NCBI GenBank assembly: GCA_937967465.1
Contig: CALBSW010000064.1
Coordinates: 1 to 15,540, forward strand
Direction: 5' to 3'
Origin: an uncultured Flavobacteriales bacterium
Lineage (GTDB): Bacteria > Bacteroidota > Bacteroidia > Flavobacteriales_D > Sanyastnellaceae
Length of the DNA stretch: 15,540 bases
Of this stretch, positions 1 through 7,111 are shown piece after piece. Position 1 is the stretch's first letter. The number at the start of each line of letters is the position of its first letter. The position numbers and the translations under genes were made by a program. The notes below the pieces were generated by a model that made no database searches, was not told the origin of the DNA, and saw nothing but the letters and a program-made list of their open reading frames with translations.

Positions 1-2013
1 CACATCTCCAACCGCGGCAAGTTCCAGCGTCTGATTTTCAAGGCGGCAGCCAACGACAACTACCCTTACTCCGGAGGCGCCCATGTGCGGGATGCTTATG
101 TCCAGACGTTGAGCGCGCTGGCGGACTTGCATTTGGACGAGCGAACCAGCGAGAGCTGCATCCTCTACATCAATGGCCAGTACTGGGGCGTGTACGAGTA
201 CCGCGAGAAGGTCGACGACAGCGACTTCACCCGCCGCTACTATGATCAGGGGCGCTACGACATCGACTTCCTGAAGACTTGGGGCGGAACGTGGGAGGAA
301 TACGGTGACGGCGCAGATTGGTACGATCTGGTCGACTTCATCACCACCAATGACATGACGGTAGAGGCCAACTACCAGCAAGCCATCAGCGAGCTGAATG
401 AGATGTCGCTCATCGACTACTTCATCCTCAACAGCTATGTGGTCTGTGCCGACTGGCTGAATTGGAATACGGCTTGGTGGCGGGGACGGAACCCCGATGG
501 CGATGGCCGCCGCTGGCGCTATGCCTTGTGGGACCTCGACAACACCTTCGGCCACGGTGCCAACTACACCGGTCTTCCGGACACTGGCTCCGAAGCCGAT
601 CCGTGCAATCCGGAGAACATGGGTGACGTGGGTGGTCAAGGGCACATCCCTGTGCTCAACGCGCTCATGGACAACGACGACTTCTGGGCGACCTACATCA
701 ACCGTTGGGCCGATTTGGGCAACACCCATTTCACGTGCGACAACATGCACGCCGTGCTGGACAGCATGATTGCGGTGATCGAGCCGGAGATGCCCCGGCA
801 GATCGAGCGCTGGGAAGGCGACCTCGCCGAGTGGCAAGCCGCCGTTCAGGAAGTCCACGACTTCATCGACGAGCGCTGCAACGAGACCGTGCTGAGCGGC
901 ATGGAGGACTGCTACGATGTGGAGCCCGTGGACTTGACGGTGCTGATTGACGGCTGTGGCGAGGTCGAGCTGAACTCTTTTGACATCGATCCGTCCATGG
1001 TGCCGTTCACCGGGTGGTACTTCGCGGGGGTCCCCATCTCCATGGAGGCTGAGGAGGAGTGTGAAGGCGCAGAATTCCTGTATTGGGAAGTGCTGGATGG
1101 AGACGTGGTCATCGACGACATCCAGGCCTTCCTGATTGAAATCGAGCTCACGGGCAACGCCACCATTGTGGCGCATTTTGGAGAGCCTGTACCGCCTGAG
1201 TTGGTCACGTTCGACGTGGAGCCTGCGGGTGTTGGAGACATCCAGGTGAATGGCGTGGTCGCTGGCCCCTACCCGGACGAAGTCGAGCTGTTTGACGGAG
1301 AGCACGACATCAGCGCCTCTGCTGACATGTGGTGGGCGTTCTCACATTGGACCCACACCAACAATGCCATTCTCCCGGACCTCGAGTCTGCTGCGGCGAC
1401 GCTCCTGGTGGACACCGGTGGCACCGTGACGGCACATTTCAATTACGTGGAGCACGTCAACCTCGAGGTGGACGTGGTGCCGGCTGGCTCCGGGACTGTG
1501 GATGTCGTGGGGCGGGCTTTGGTGTCCGACCATTGGGAGGACAGCTTTGTGGTGGATGGGCCACAAGCCTTCATTGCCAAGCCTGCAGGTGACTGGATGT
1601 TCGATCGGTGGGAAGTGATGGGTGCTGAGGACGTGTCAGGCATGCAAACCCAAGAACTTGGTGTGGTGTTGCCAACGGATGGGGATGTGCAGGTAGTGGC
1701 CCACTTCAAGGAGCTCGACCTGCGGCTGTTTGTCCCCAATGCCTTCTCCCCCAACAACGATGGCATCAACGACGGCTTCCGTCCTTTGGGCCAAGCATTT
1801 GGCGCGACCGATTACCGGTTCCAGATTTTCAACCGCTGGGGCGAGGTGGTCTTCTCGTCGACCGACCCCGATGAGTTCTGGGTTGGGCAAGACCAACGCG
1901 GCGGCGGGGCGCATTACGTGCGCGACGGTCAATATGCCTGGTCGGTGCAAGTGCGCTGGACGCACGGGCGTTATCCCGAAGAATTCTCGGGGATGCTCAC
2001 CGTGGTGCGCTGA
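1..2013 (+). CDS. CotH-kinase-family secreted protein with T9SS C-terminal sorting domain (5' partial)
   Basis: The frame is open from the first base, so the true start lies outside the window; the GTG at 85 is only the first internal start codon and lies inside the conserved domain. Bases 1-800 match the CotH kinase family: an RDAY helix, YINGQYWGVYEYREKVD, and the WDLDNTFG motif whose two Asp (bases 532-540) correspond to the family's metal/ATP-binding acidic residues. CotH proteins are atypical kinases known from spore-coat protein phosphorylation. Three beta-rich repeat modules follow (about 925-1190, 1201-1446 and 1453-1713), each ending in a (V/T)AHF-type strand, like divergent InlB/'bacterial repeat' domains. 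Bases 1726-2010 form the gliding motility-associated C-terminal domain (VPNAFSPNNDG, FNRWGEVVF, GQYAW), a T9SS type B sorting signal. I infer an exported or surface-attached protein. Its stop abuts the stop of the next, convergent gene. Kinase activity is untested. Confidence 0.9.
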   Translation, partial: HISNRGKFQRLIFKAAANDNYPYSGGAHVRDAYVQTLSALADLHLDERTSESCILYINGQYWGVYEYREKVDDSDFTRRYYDQGRYDIDFLKTWGGTWEEYGDGADWYDLVDFITTNDMTVEANYQQAISELNEMSLIDYFILNSYVVCADWLNWNTAWWRGRNPDGDGRRWRYALWDLDNTFGHGANYTGLPDTGSEADPCNPENMGDVGGQGHIPVLNALMDNDDFWATYINRWADLGNTHFTCDNMHAVLDSMIAVIEPEMPRQIERWEGDLAEWQAAVQEVHDFIDERCNETVLSGMEDCYDVEPVDLTVLIDGCGEVELNSFDIDPSMVPFTGWYFAGVPISMEAEEECEGAEFLYWEVLDGDVVIDDIQAFLIEIELTGNATIVAHFGEPVPPELVTFDVEPAGVGDIQVNGVVAGPYPDEVELFDGEHDISASADMWWAFSHWTHTNNAILPDLESAAATLLVDTGGTVTAHFNYVEHVNLEVDVVPAGSGTVDVVGRALVSDHWEDSFVVDGPQAFIAKPAGDWMFDRWEVMGAEDVSGMQTQELGVVLPTDGDVQVVAHFKELDLRLFVPNAFSPNNDGINDGFRPLGQAFGATDYRFQIFNRWGEVVFSSTDPDEFWVGQDQRGGGAHYVRDGQYAWSVQVRWTHGRYPEEFSGMLTVVR

Positions 2014-2541
2014 TCAGCCCTTTTTCTCTCCGACGAACCAGTCCTCCTTGCTGTCAAAGAGGACATTGAAGGTGGTCAAAGAACCATAGCAGCGGGTGAT
2101 GTACTGCTGCAGGTTCACCTTGTCCTCGTCGGTCAGGACTTTGTGGCTGTTGATGTTCTGCTCCAACACCCGCAGGCGGTCCCGGAGCATGACAATCTTG
2201 TGGAAGAAGGTCTCGATTGGAAGTTCCTTGCCTTTCAGTCCTTCATCGCCAGGCCGGAGTTCCATGGTGCCGCCTTCCCACTTGTCTCCCAATGCGATGG
2301 GCTCAGGAGATTCCATGTATTGGTCAAACACATTCTCCACGGCAGAAATGACATCCTCGAGCTCAATGCCGCCACCGGCGTTCTCCGGAGCGGGATCGAT
2401 GATTTCGTAGGACTCGTAAGTCTTGGCCAATTCCTTCTCGCCGTGGTCTTGGAAAAAGATGCGCCAAGCGGCTCCAGCTTCTCCAAAAATGGCGCCCTCC
2501 CCGTATTTCGGGTGGGCAATGCGTGCTCCGATTCCAATCAT
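2014..2541 (-). CDS. Conserved Bacteroidota protein of unknown function (HPKYGEG N-terminus)
   Basis: This 175-aa soluble protein has no signal peptide or membrane segment. Residues 1-48 (IGARIAHPKYGEG...RIFFQDHGEKELA) resemble the small Tudor-like barrel at the C-terminus of UvrD/PcrA helicases, where an H-x-(K/R)-(Y/F)-G-x-G turn is followed by F-x-x-x-G-x-K-x-L. Residues 59-80 are an acidic helix. Residues 85-170 form a dense block (GDKWEGGTMEL, PIETFFHKIVMLRDRLRVLEQNINSH, LQQYITRCYGSLTTFNVLF) that I recall from memory as a conserved Bacteroidota-only hypothetical protein. The function is unknown; the barrel suggests binding to a nucleic acid or a polymerase/helicase partner, which is inference. 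The start was set at 2541, which puts the barrel at the N-terminus; an in-frame ATG at 2571 would add ten residues. It is convergent with the CotH gene (stops adjacent) and divergent from the deaminase gene. Confidence 0.8.
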   Translation of the reverse strand: MIGIGARIAHPKYGEGAIFGEAGAAWRIFFQDHGEKELAKTYESYEIIDPAPENAGGGIELEDVISAVENVFDQYMESPEPIALGDKWEGGTMELRPGDEGLKGKELPIETFFHKIVMLRDRLRVLEQNINSHKVLTDEDKVNLQQYITRCYGSLTTFNVLFDSKEDWFVGEKKG

Positions 2542-2617
2542 GTGCCCAAGTTGAATCCTGGTCGGTGTCATCTGAGTCGGAGGCGCAGTTGGAAATGAAC
2601 AGAGCGCGGTCGAAGGC

Positions 2618-2625
2618 TACCTTTG
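2618..2625 (+). promoter_or_regulatory. Candidate Bacteroidota -7 promoter element TACCTTTG upstream of the deaminase
   Basis: This is an exact match to the Bacteroidota sigma-factor -7 consensus TAnnTTTG, in the intergenic gap and ending six bases before the ATG at 2632. Transcription would start at or next to the A of the ATG, giving a leaderless mRNA. No TTG is seen at the -33 distance (the nearest, at 2589, is too far). At this GC content a few exact matches are expected by chance in a window of this size, so position is the main support. Confidence 0.4.
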
Positions 2626-2631
2626 AGCATC

Positions 2632-3630
2632 ATGACTGACGACGCCCTTCGCGCCTTGCCCAAGGTGGAATTGCATTGCCACCTGGAATTGACGGCCCGA
2701 CCTGCTTTGCTGAAGGAGTTGTTGGCGGTCAAGGGGCGGTCGATCTCCGATGCGGAGTTTCGTCGGGATTTCCTCATCACGGAACCGGTCGGAGACCTCC
2801 CCACCCTCCTGAACATCTTTCTCGGGCACCGGGATCTGCTGGACTCTGCCGAGGTGGTGGAGCGCATGACCTATGAGTGCTGTGAGGACATGTGGCGCAA
2901 CGGAGTGCGCATCCTCGAGCTTCGCTACGCACCGAGTTTTCTATGTGATGCGCATGATGCGTTGAAGCCCGATGCCATGCATGCGGCCATTCTCCGTGGA
3001 ATCGCTCGCGCGGAGCAAGACTTCCCGATGGCCGTTGGCCTGATTTGCTTGCTTCAGCGGATCAAAACGGTCGAAGAGAACCGCTATTGGCTGGACTTTG
3101 CGATTGAGAAGAAAGCGGACATCCTGGCCATGGACCTTGCGGACAACGAACTCGCTGTGGGGCCTGCCCACTTCATCCCGCTTTTTGACAAGGCGAAGTC
3201 GGAAGGATTTTCGGTCACCATTCACGCAGGCGAGGCTGAAGGGCCGCAAGCCGCGCGCAACATCCGGGACTCCATTGAGCTGCTGCATGCAGACCGCATT
3301 GGCCACGGGGTGCGCATTCTGGAAGACCGCGATGTCCTTGATTTTGTGCGGGAGCGTGGAACCGTGCTGGAACTGTGTCCCACGTCCAACTGGCTGAGTG
3401 GTGTCTGTTCCGAGAAGTCGTCCCATCCCTTCCGCACCATCATGGAGGCGGGCATCCGGACCACGGTCAATACGGATGACCCCGGCATCATGAACATTGA
3501 GCTGATGGACGAGTACCGGCTGCTGCGGGATGGCATGGGCTTCACCGAGTCTGAATTCGCGCAGATCAACCGCTGGGCAAGGGATGCCTCCTTCCTCCCC
3601 GAGGAGCGTAAGGCTGCTGTCTGGCCCTGA
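2632..3630 (+). CDS. Adenosine deaminase family protein
   Basis: This 332-aa protein is the usual length for the family, which hydrolytically deaminates adenosine (or adenine, or aminodeoxyfutalosine in some subgroups) with one catalytic zinc ion. The landmarks are in order: zinc ligands H15 and H17 (ELHCHLE), H198 and catalytic E201 in HAGEAEG, H225 in DRIGHG, ELCPTSNW at 247-254, and the D282-D283 pair in NTDDPG. It is therefore probably an active enzyme. An oddity is that the first motif reads HCHLEL where adenosine deaminases usually have HxHLDG, so the substrate is not certain. ATG 2632 is preferred over TTG 2623 because it follows a TAnnTTTG element and keeps the normal short lead into the LPKVELH strand. 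I expect a cytosolic role in purine salvage. Its stop TGA shares a TGATCA palindrome with the stop of the convergent acyltransferase gene. Confidence 0.9.
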   Translation: MTDDALRALPKVELHCHLELTARPALLKELLAVKGRSISDAEFRRDFLITEPVGDLPTLLNIFLGHRDLLDSAEVVERMTYECCEDMWRNGVRILELRYAPSFLCDAHDALKPDAMHAAILRGIARAEQDFPMAVGLICLLQRIKTVEENRYWLDFAIEKKADILAMDLADNELAVGPAHFIPLFDKAKSEGFSVTIHAGEAEGPQAARNIRDSIELLHADRIGHGVRILEDRDVLDFVRERGTVLELCPTSNWLSGVCSEKSSHPFRTIMEAGIRTTVNTDDPGIMNIELMDEYRLLRDGMGFTESEFAQINRWARDASFLPEERKAAVWP

Positions 3631-4455
3631 TCAAGCCGGGAATAAATCGGGTCGGCGCCAGCGCAGCACCGGCTTCCACATGCCGCGAATGCGGACCAAG
3701 CGCCATTTGGGAATGCGTTCGGCACCGAATTCGGAGTAGAAGCGATCGACCCCTTGGTCTTGGCTCCCGCCGAAGTCAAAAACCGCGGACCCTTGTTCTG
3801 TAGCGTGGCGCATGGCGGTGCCGATCATGAGCACCGACGCGCGGCTGCTGTCTCCAGGTTGTTCCGTACGGAATTGCCCGCCGAATCCATAGATGCAGCG
3901 ATTGTCCTCCGCTCCGTGAAACACGCCTCCCGCCATGGGGGCTCCCTCTGCGCTTCGGACAATCCACGCGTGGGTGTCTGGCTGCTGGAGAAGGGGATTC
4001 AACAGTGCGCGGAGCCATTGGCCATTGCTGTCGAGGCCTTTCCGCTGTCGCGACGCTTGGTGCAGGGCCACCAACAGGTCCAAATCCTCGGTGCGCTCGG
4101 CAGTCATGCCTTCCCGCTCCGCCCTGCGCCATTGCTTTCTCCGGTGTGATGGCCACCATTCGATCGGGTCCATGCCTTTCTGCAAGGACAACTGACGGGT
4201 GTGCCTTTCGATGGCCCAAGCGTCATGCGGCAAGGTGGGAACCTCCATTCCAGTCGGCAGGTCCAACACGACCAGGGGCGCTTGGGCTCGCTGGAGAGTG
4301 GCACACACGGCACTGGTGTCGGGTGCGTGCCCAATGTCCTGAGCCCAGGGCAATGTGGTCAAAGCTTTGAAGCCCAATCGCATCCGCTGTACCATGCGCC
4401 GTCCGGCTGCATCGTGGATGCATTCTGGAAAAGCGTGGTCCCATGCGGCGTTCAT
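3631..4455 (-). CDS. GNAT / FemAB-like N-acyltransferase
   Basis: This 274-aa cytosolic protein has no signal peptide. It resembles the double-GNAT-fold group (Acetyltransf_6, FemAB-like): a basic RRKQWRRAEREGMTAE segment at 105-120, then LLVALHQASRQRKG (127-140), the core strand WIVRSAEGAPMAGGVF (164-179), IYGFGGQ, and the C-terminal VFDFGGSQDQGVDRFYSEFGAE (225-246) typical of the second fold in Bacteroidota homologues. Members transfer acyl or aminoacyl groups to amines; the substrate cannot be told here. The N-terminal third is less typical (GFKALTTLPWAQDIG probably matches the 'PLP...G' segment). The gene is divergent from the ABM gene with only 32 bases between starts, and its last codon directly abuts the deaminase stop. 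A leader CATCTTTA just before its ATG is a poor promoter match. Confidence 0.8.
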   Translation of the reverse strand: MNAAWDHAFPECIHDAAGRRMVQRMRLGFKALTTLPWAQDIGHAPDTSAVCATLQRAQAPLVVLDLPTGMEVPTLPHDAWAIERHTRQLSLQKGMDPIEWWPSHRRKQWRRAEREGMTAERTEDLDLLVALHQASRQRKGLDSNGQWLRALLNPLLQQPDTHAWIVRSAEGAPMAGGVFHGAEDNRCIYGFGGQFRTEQPGDSSRASVLMIGTAMRHATEQGSAVFDFGGSQDQGVDRFYSEFGAERIPKWRLVRIRGMWKPVLRWRRPDLFPA

Positions 4456-4487
4456 GCGGTAAAGATGGGGTGTGCGACCTTCACGCC

Positions 4488-4835
4488 ATGCCTGCAGTCA
4501 ACGATCGCATCCAGCTGGAGCCCGGACACTATGCCAGCATCTTCATTTCAGAGCGCCCTTTGGATCCGCCGGGATATTCGGATGCGATGAATGTCGTGAT
4601 GTCGCATGCGGAGAACATGGATGGCTACCTCGGCTTCGAGGCCATACGAGAGGGTCGGGACGGCATCTTCATCAGCTATTGGAAGGACTTGGCATCGGTC
4701 CAACAGTGGGCGGAACACACAGAGCATCGTGCCGCCAAGGCCCGGGGTGTGTCCGAGTGGTACGATGCATTCCGCGTTGTGGTGTGCCAAGTGGAGCACA
4801 CCCGCTGGTTCCGCAGGCCTGTCAGTCCAGAATGA
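4488..4835 (+). CDS. Antibiotic biosynthesis monooxygenase (ABM) domain protein
   Basis: This 115-aa single-domain protein has a dimeric alpha-beta-barrel (ferredoxin-like) pattern. YASIFISE (15-22) is the first strand, then GY..AMNVVMSHAENMDGYLGFEAIRE (29-56), GIFISYWKDLASVQQWAEHTEH (59-80), AKARG (84-88) and WYDAFRVVVCQVEHTRWF (91-108). This layout matches Bacteroidota ABM proteins annotated as heme-degrading or quinol monooxygenases of the HmoA/YgiN type; catalysis is not proven and many members are orphan stress or accessory proteins. ATG 4488 was chosen because upstream in-frame codons would run into the divergent acyltransferase gene and add a non-conserved lead. The last 14 bases overlap the 3' end of the convergent PKD gene. 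Confidence 0.83.
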   Translation: MPAVNDRIQLEPGHYASIFISERPLDPPGYSDAMNVVMSHAENMDGYLGFEAIREGRDGIFISYWKDLASVQQWAEHTEHRAAKARGVSEWYDAFRVVVCQVEHTRWFRRPVSPE

Positions 4836-7089
4836 GGGTGACCTCCCCTACTTCTCGAAGGTCTTCGTCGAGACAGCTGTGGTCTGCGTCCAAGATGTAG
4901 TAATACGTTCCAGGCGCGGCCTCTCTGCCATTGATCCGCCCATCCCAGCCAGCGCCGACGCCTTCGGATTCATGGATGAGCACACCCCACCGGTCGAAGA
5001 TGCGCAGGGCAAAGCGACTGAAAGAAGAGGCGTTCTCAGCTCCGACACTGCCATCTGTCCGGCGCACCCCCACCCGGAAGCGGTCGTTTTTGCCATCTGC
5101 ATTGGGCGTCAGGACATTGGGGATGACGAGCTCCACCTCTGCCACGAGCTCCGGAACGAGCACCTCGAATTCAGCCGTCTGGCTGGTGCCGCACGTGTCG
5201 TTTTCGATGGTCAGACTCACCGCATAGACACCGGCCTCCTCAAAGTCATACGTCAACGTGTCGCCCGCACCTTGTCCGGCGGACCCGAAATCCCAGGTGA
5301 TGGCGTCCGCGCCTTCTCCGTAAAAGAAGAAGTCCACCGTCGTCTCCAATGAGCAGGCCAGCGGCTCCACGGCACCGAAAGCCATGACGAGCGGGTCTTG
5401 CGGCAGAACGAGGACTTCCTGTTCCACGGTGTCTGCACACGCCTCGCCTGGCGCTGCGATGAGCTGGGCCACGTAAGAACCAAACCCGGGGTAGGTCCAC
5501 GTCGGGTTCGTTTGTTGGCTTTCTTCAGCCAGCCCGGTGGCCCCATCCGTCACATCGAACGTCCAAGTGTAATTGGATGCGTCCGAGGACAAATTGGAGA
5601 ATTCAATGGTCACGTCATTGCATGGCGGCTCGGCCATGACGAAGGATGCGACGGGCAGCGCGGGGTAAGGGGCGGTCTCCGAGGCTTCAAACACGCAACC
5701 AAATCCATTGGTCAAAATGGTTCCGATTGTGTGGTCACCGGGTGGTACAGCGATGCCGTTTGGGCTGAGGCCCTCTGCGGCAACATTCCCGTCCACGGTC
5801 CAGACGACGTTGCCCTCGCCGGGGTCGTCCCCCTCAAACGTCACCGTCTGGTTCCATCCCTCGGCCAGGCAGCTGATGTCGCCCAAGCTGAAGTCCGGCG
5901 AGTAAGGTGGAGACACCGTGATGTCCTGGGTCAAGCTGTCTGCGCACCCCCCCAAGTCGTAGACCAACGAGACCGAATAGACGCCCTCTTCCGCAAAACT
6001 GTGCTCCGGATCGGGCAGGTCGCTGGTGTCCGCAGGGTTGGATGTGCCAAAATCCCAAGCGAATTCGCCTGCATCGGCATCCACGCTGAACGCCACGTCC
6101 AGGCCACTGCATGGTTCTGGCCAAAACACGTCGGGCAAGACAATCTCACATGGGACGACGTCGATGGTGAAATCCCGGATGATCCGTCCCAAGGGGACCC
6201 AGTTGCCGTTGTCGTCTTCCCTGAATTCCGTGACGTAGATGCCGACGACGTATTTGCCCACCATGGTGGGGCTCGCCGTGATGGTGCCGTTTGCTGGGTT
6301 GATGGTCAACGCGTCCGCATCGCCATTGCCCAAGGGGGTCAAAGGGCCATAGCCCGCTTCCCAGGTCACGTTGGTGAAGGGCGGGCCCGTTGGTGGATTT
6401 GGCGTGGGCGCGGAAAAGCTGCCGCCGATGAAGACATCGCCAATGCTGTACAAGAGGCTGTCTCCATCCGGGTCGGTGGCCAGGTTGGGCAACGCAAATG
6501 GCTGGCCTTGGCAGACATAGGCTTGGGGCAACTCTGCGAAGCGGGGACAGGAATTGGATTCGGAATTCAGCGCATCGTCCGACAACACGGGGGGCACTTC
6601 GGCGTACATCGTGAAGCCGGTGTTGGTCGCATCGAGCAGGTTCAATACCTGCGGGTTGCGGCAGCAACGCTGGTAGACGATGGTGTAAGGCAAATCACTC
6701 GGAGGCAGGGTGACCGTGGACACATACTCGGCCCGCTCGATGCAGACGCCGGGAGGCAACACGGCGCAGGGGTTGCCGCTTTGGAGGTCGATGTTGGTGA
6801 CGGCGTTGAAGTTCAACTCCATGGTCCCTGTCGCGTACAGGCTCTGCCCTTCGTAGACTCCAATGGCTGCGGACAAGTCAAATCCAGTGCCGTTGGTGTT
6901 GGTGGGGCCGCAATCCCGGTAAATGATGAGATGCACCTCGTAATCATCTCCGCCGAGGTGGTCGTAATACATCTCTCCACCCACCAAGTGTGTGGCCCAT
7001 GCTGGAAGTGCCAAGCACAGCATCCAGGCCGTGACGAGGACGGCGCCCAGGCGGGAGGTGAGTGTATCTTGCCAGTTCTCGATGAGCAT
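4822..7089 (-). CDS. Secreted PKD-repeat protein with T9SS type B sorting domain
   Basis: Residue numbers are from the ATG at 7113; the ATG at 7089 (residue 9) is preferred because it gives a conventional signal peptide (hydrophobic 22-37, cleavage near AWA-THLVGG) and avoids overlap with the divergent gene. The mature N-terminus THLVGGEMYYDHLG with YEVHLIIYRDC (to about 320) is a recurrent module of Bacteroidota surface proteins. It contains YQRCCRNP and a cadherin-like stretch (NLATDPDGDSLLYSI). About four PKD-like Ig modules follow (roughly 322-400, 404-485, 488-570 and 575-655), with WDFGTS/WTFDVT/WDFGSA signatures. Residues 660-763 are the gliding motility-associated C-terminal domain (IPNVLTPNADGKNDRF, IFDRWGVLIHES, GWDGRING, GTYYYIL). 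I infer an exported, surface-anchored adhesin or structural protein; the ligand is unknown. Many Cys residues suggest disulphides. Confidence 0.93.
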   Translation of the reverse strand: MLIENWQDTLTSRLGAVLVTAWMLCLALPAWATHLVGGEMYYDHLGGDDYEVHLIIYRDCGPTNTNGTGFDLSAAIGVYEGQSLYATGTMELNFNAVTNIDLQSGNPCAVLPPGVCIERAEYVSTVTLPPSDLPYTIVYQRCCRNPQVLNLLDATNTGFTMYAEVPPVLSDDALNSESNSCPRFAELPQAYVCQGQPFALPNLATDPDGDSLLYSIGDVFIGGSFSAPTPNPPTGPPFTNVTWEAGYGPLTPLGNGDADALTINPANGTITASPTMVGKYVVGIYVTEFREDDNGNWVPLGRIIRDFTIDVVPCEIVLPDVFWPEPCSGLDVAFSVDADAGEFAWDFGTSNPADTSDLPDPEHSFAEEGVYSVSLVYDLGGCADSLTQDITVSPPYSPDFSLGDISCLAEGWNQTVTFEGDDPGEGNVVWTVDGNVAAEGLSPNGIAVPPGDHTIGTILTNGFGCVFEASETAPYPALPVASFVMAEPPCNDVTIEFSNLSSDASNYTWTFDVTDGATGLAEESQQTNPTWTYPGFGSYVAQLIAAPGEACADTVEQEVLVLPQDPLVMAFGAVEPLACSLETTVDFFFYGEGADAITWDFGSAGQGAGDTLTYDFEEAGVYAVSLTIENDTCGTSQTAEFEVLVPELVAEVELVIPNVLTPNADGKNDRFRVGVRRTDGSVGAENASSFSRFALRIFDRWGVLIHESEGVGAGWDGRINGREAAPGTYYYILDADHSCLDEDLREVGEVTLILD

Positions 7090-7111
7090 GTTCGACAAAT
7101 TAGGGGTTACC

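Noticed and set aside
6992..7111. Longer N-terminus for the GWxTD protein
   Set aside because: It would lie antisense to the signal peptide of the PKD gene and would place 40 residues before the obvious signal peptide starting at 7112.
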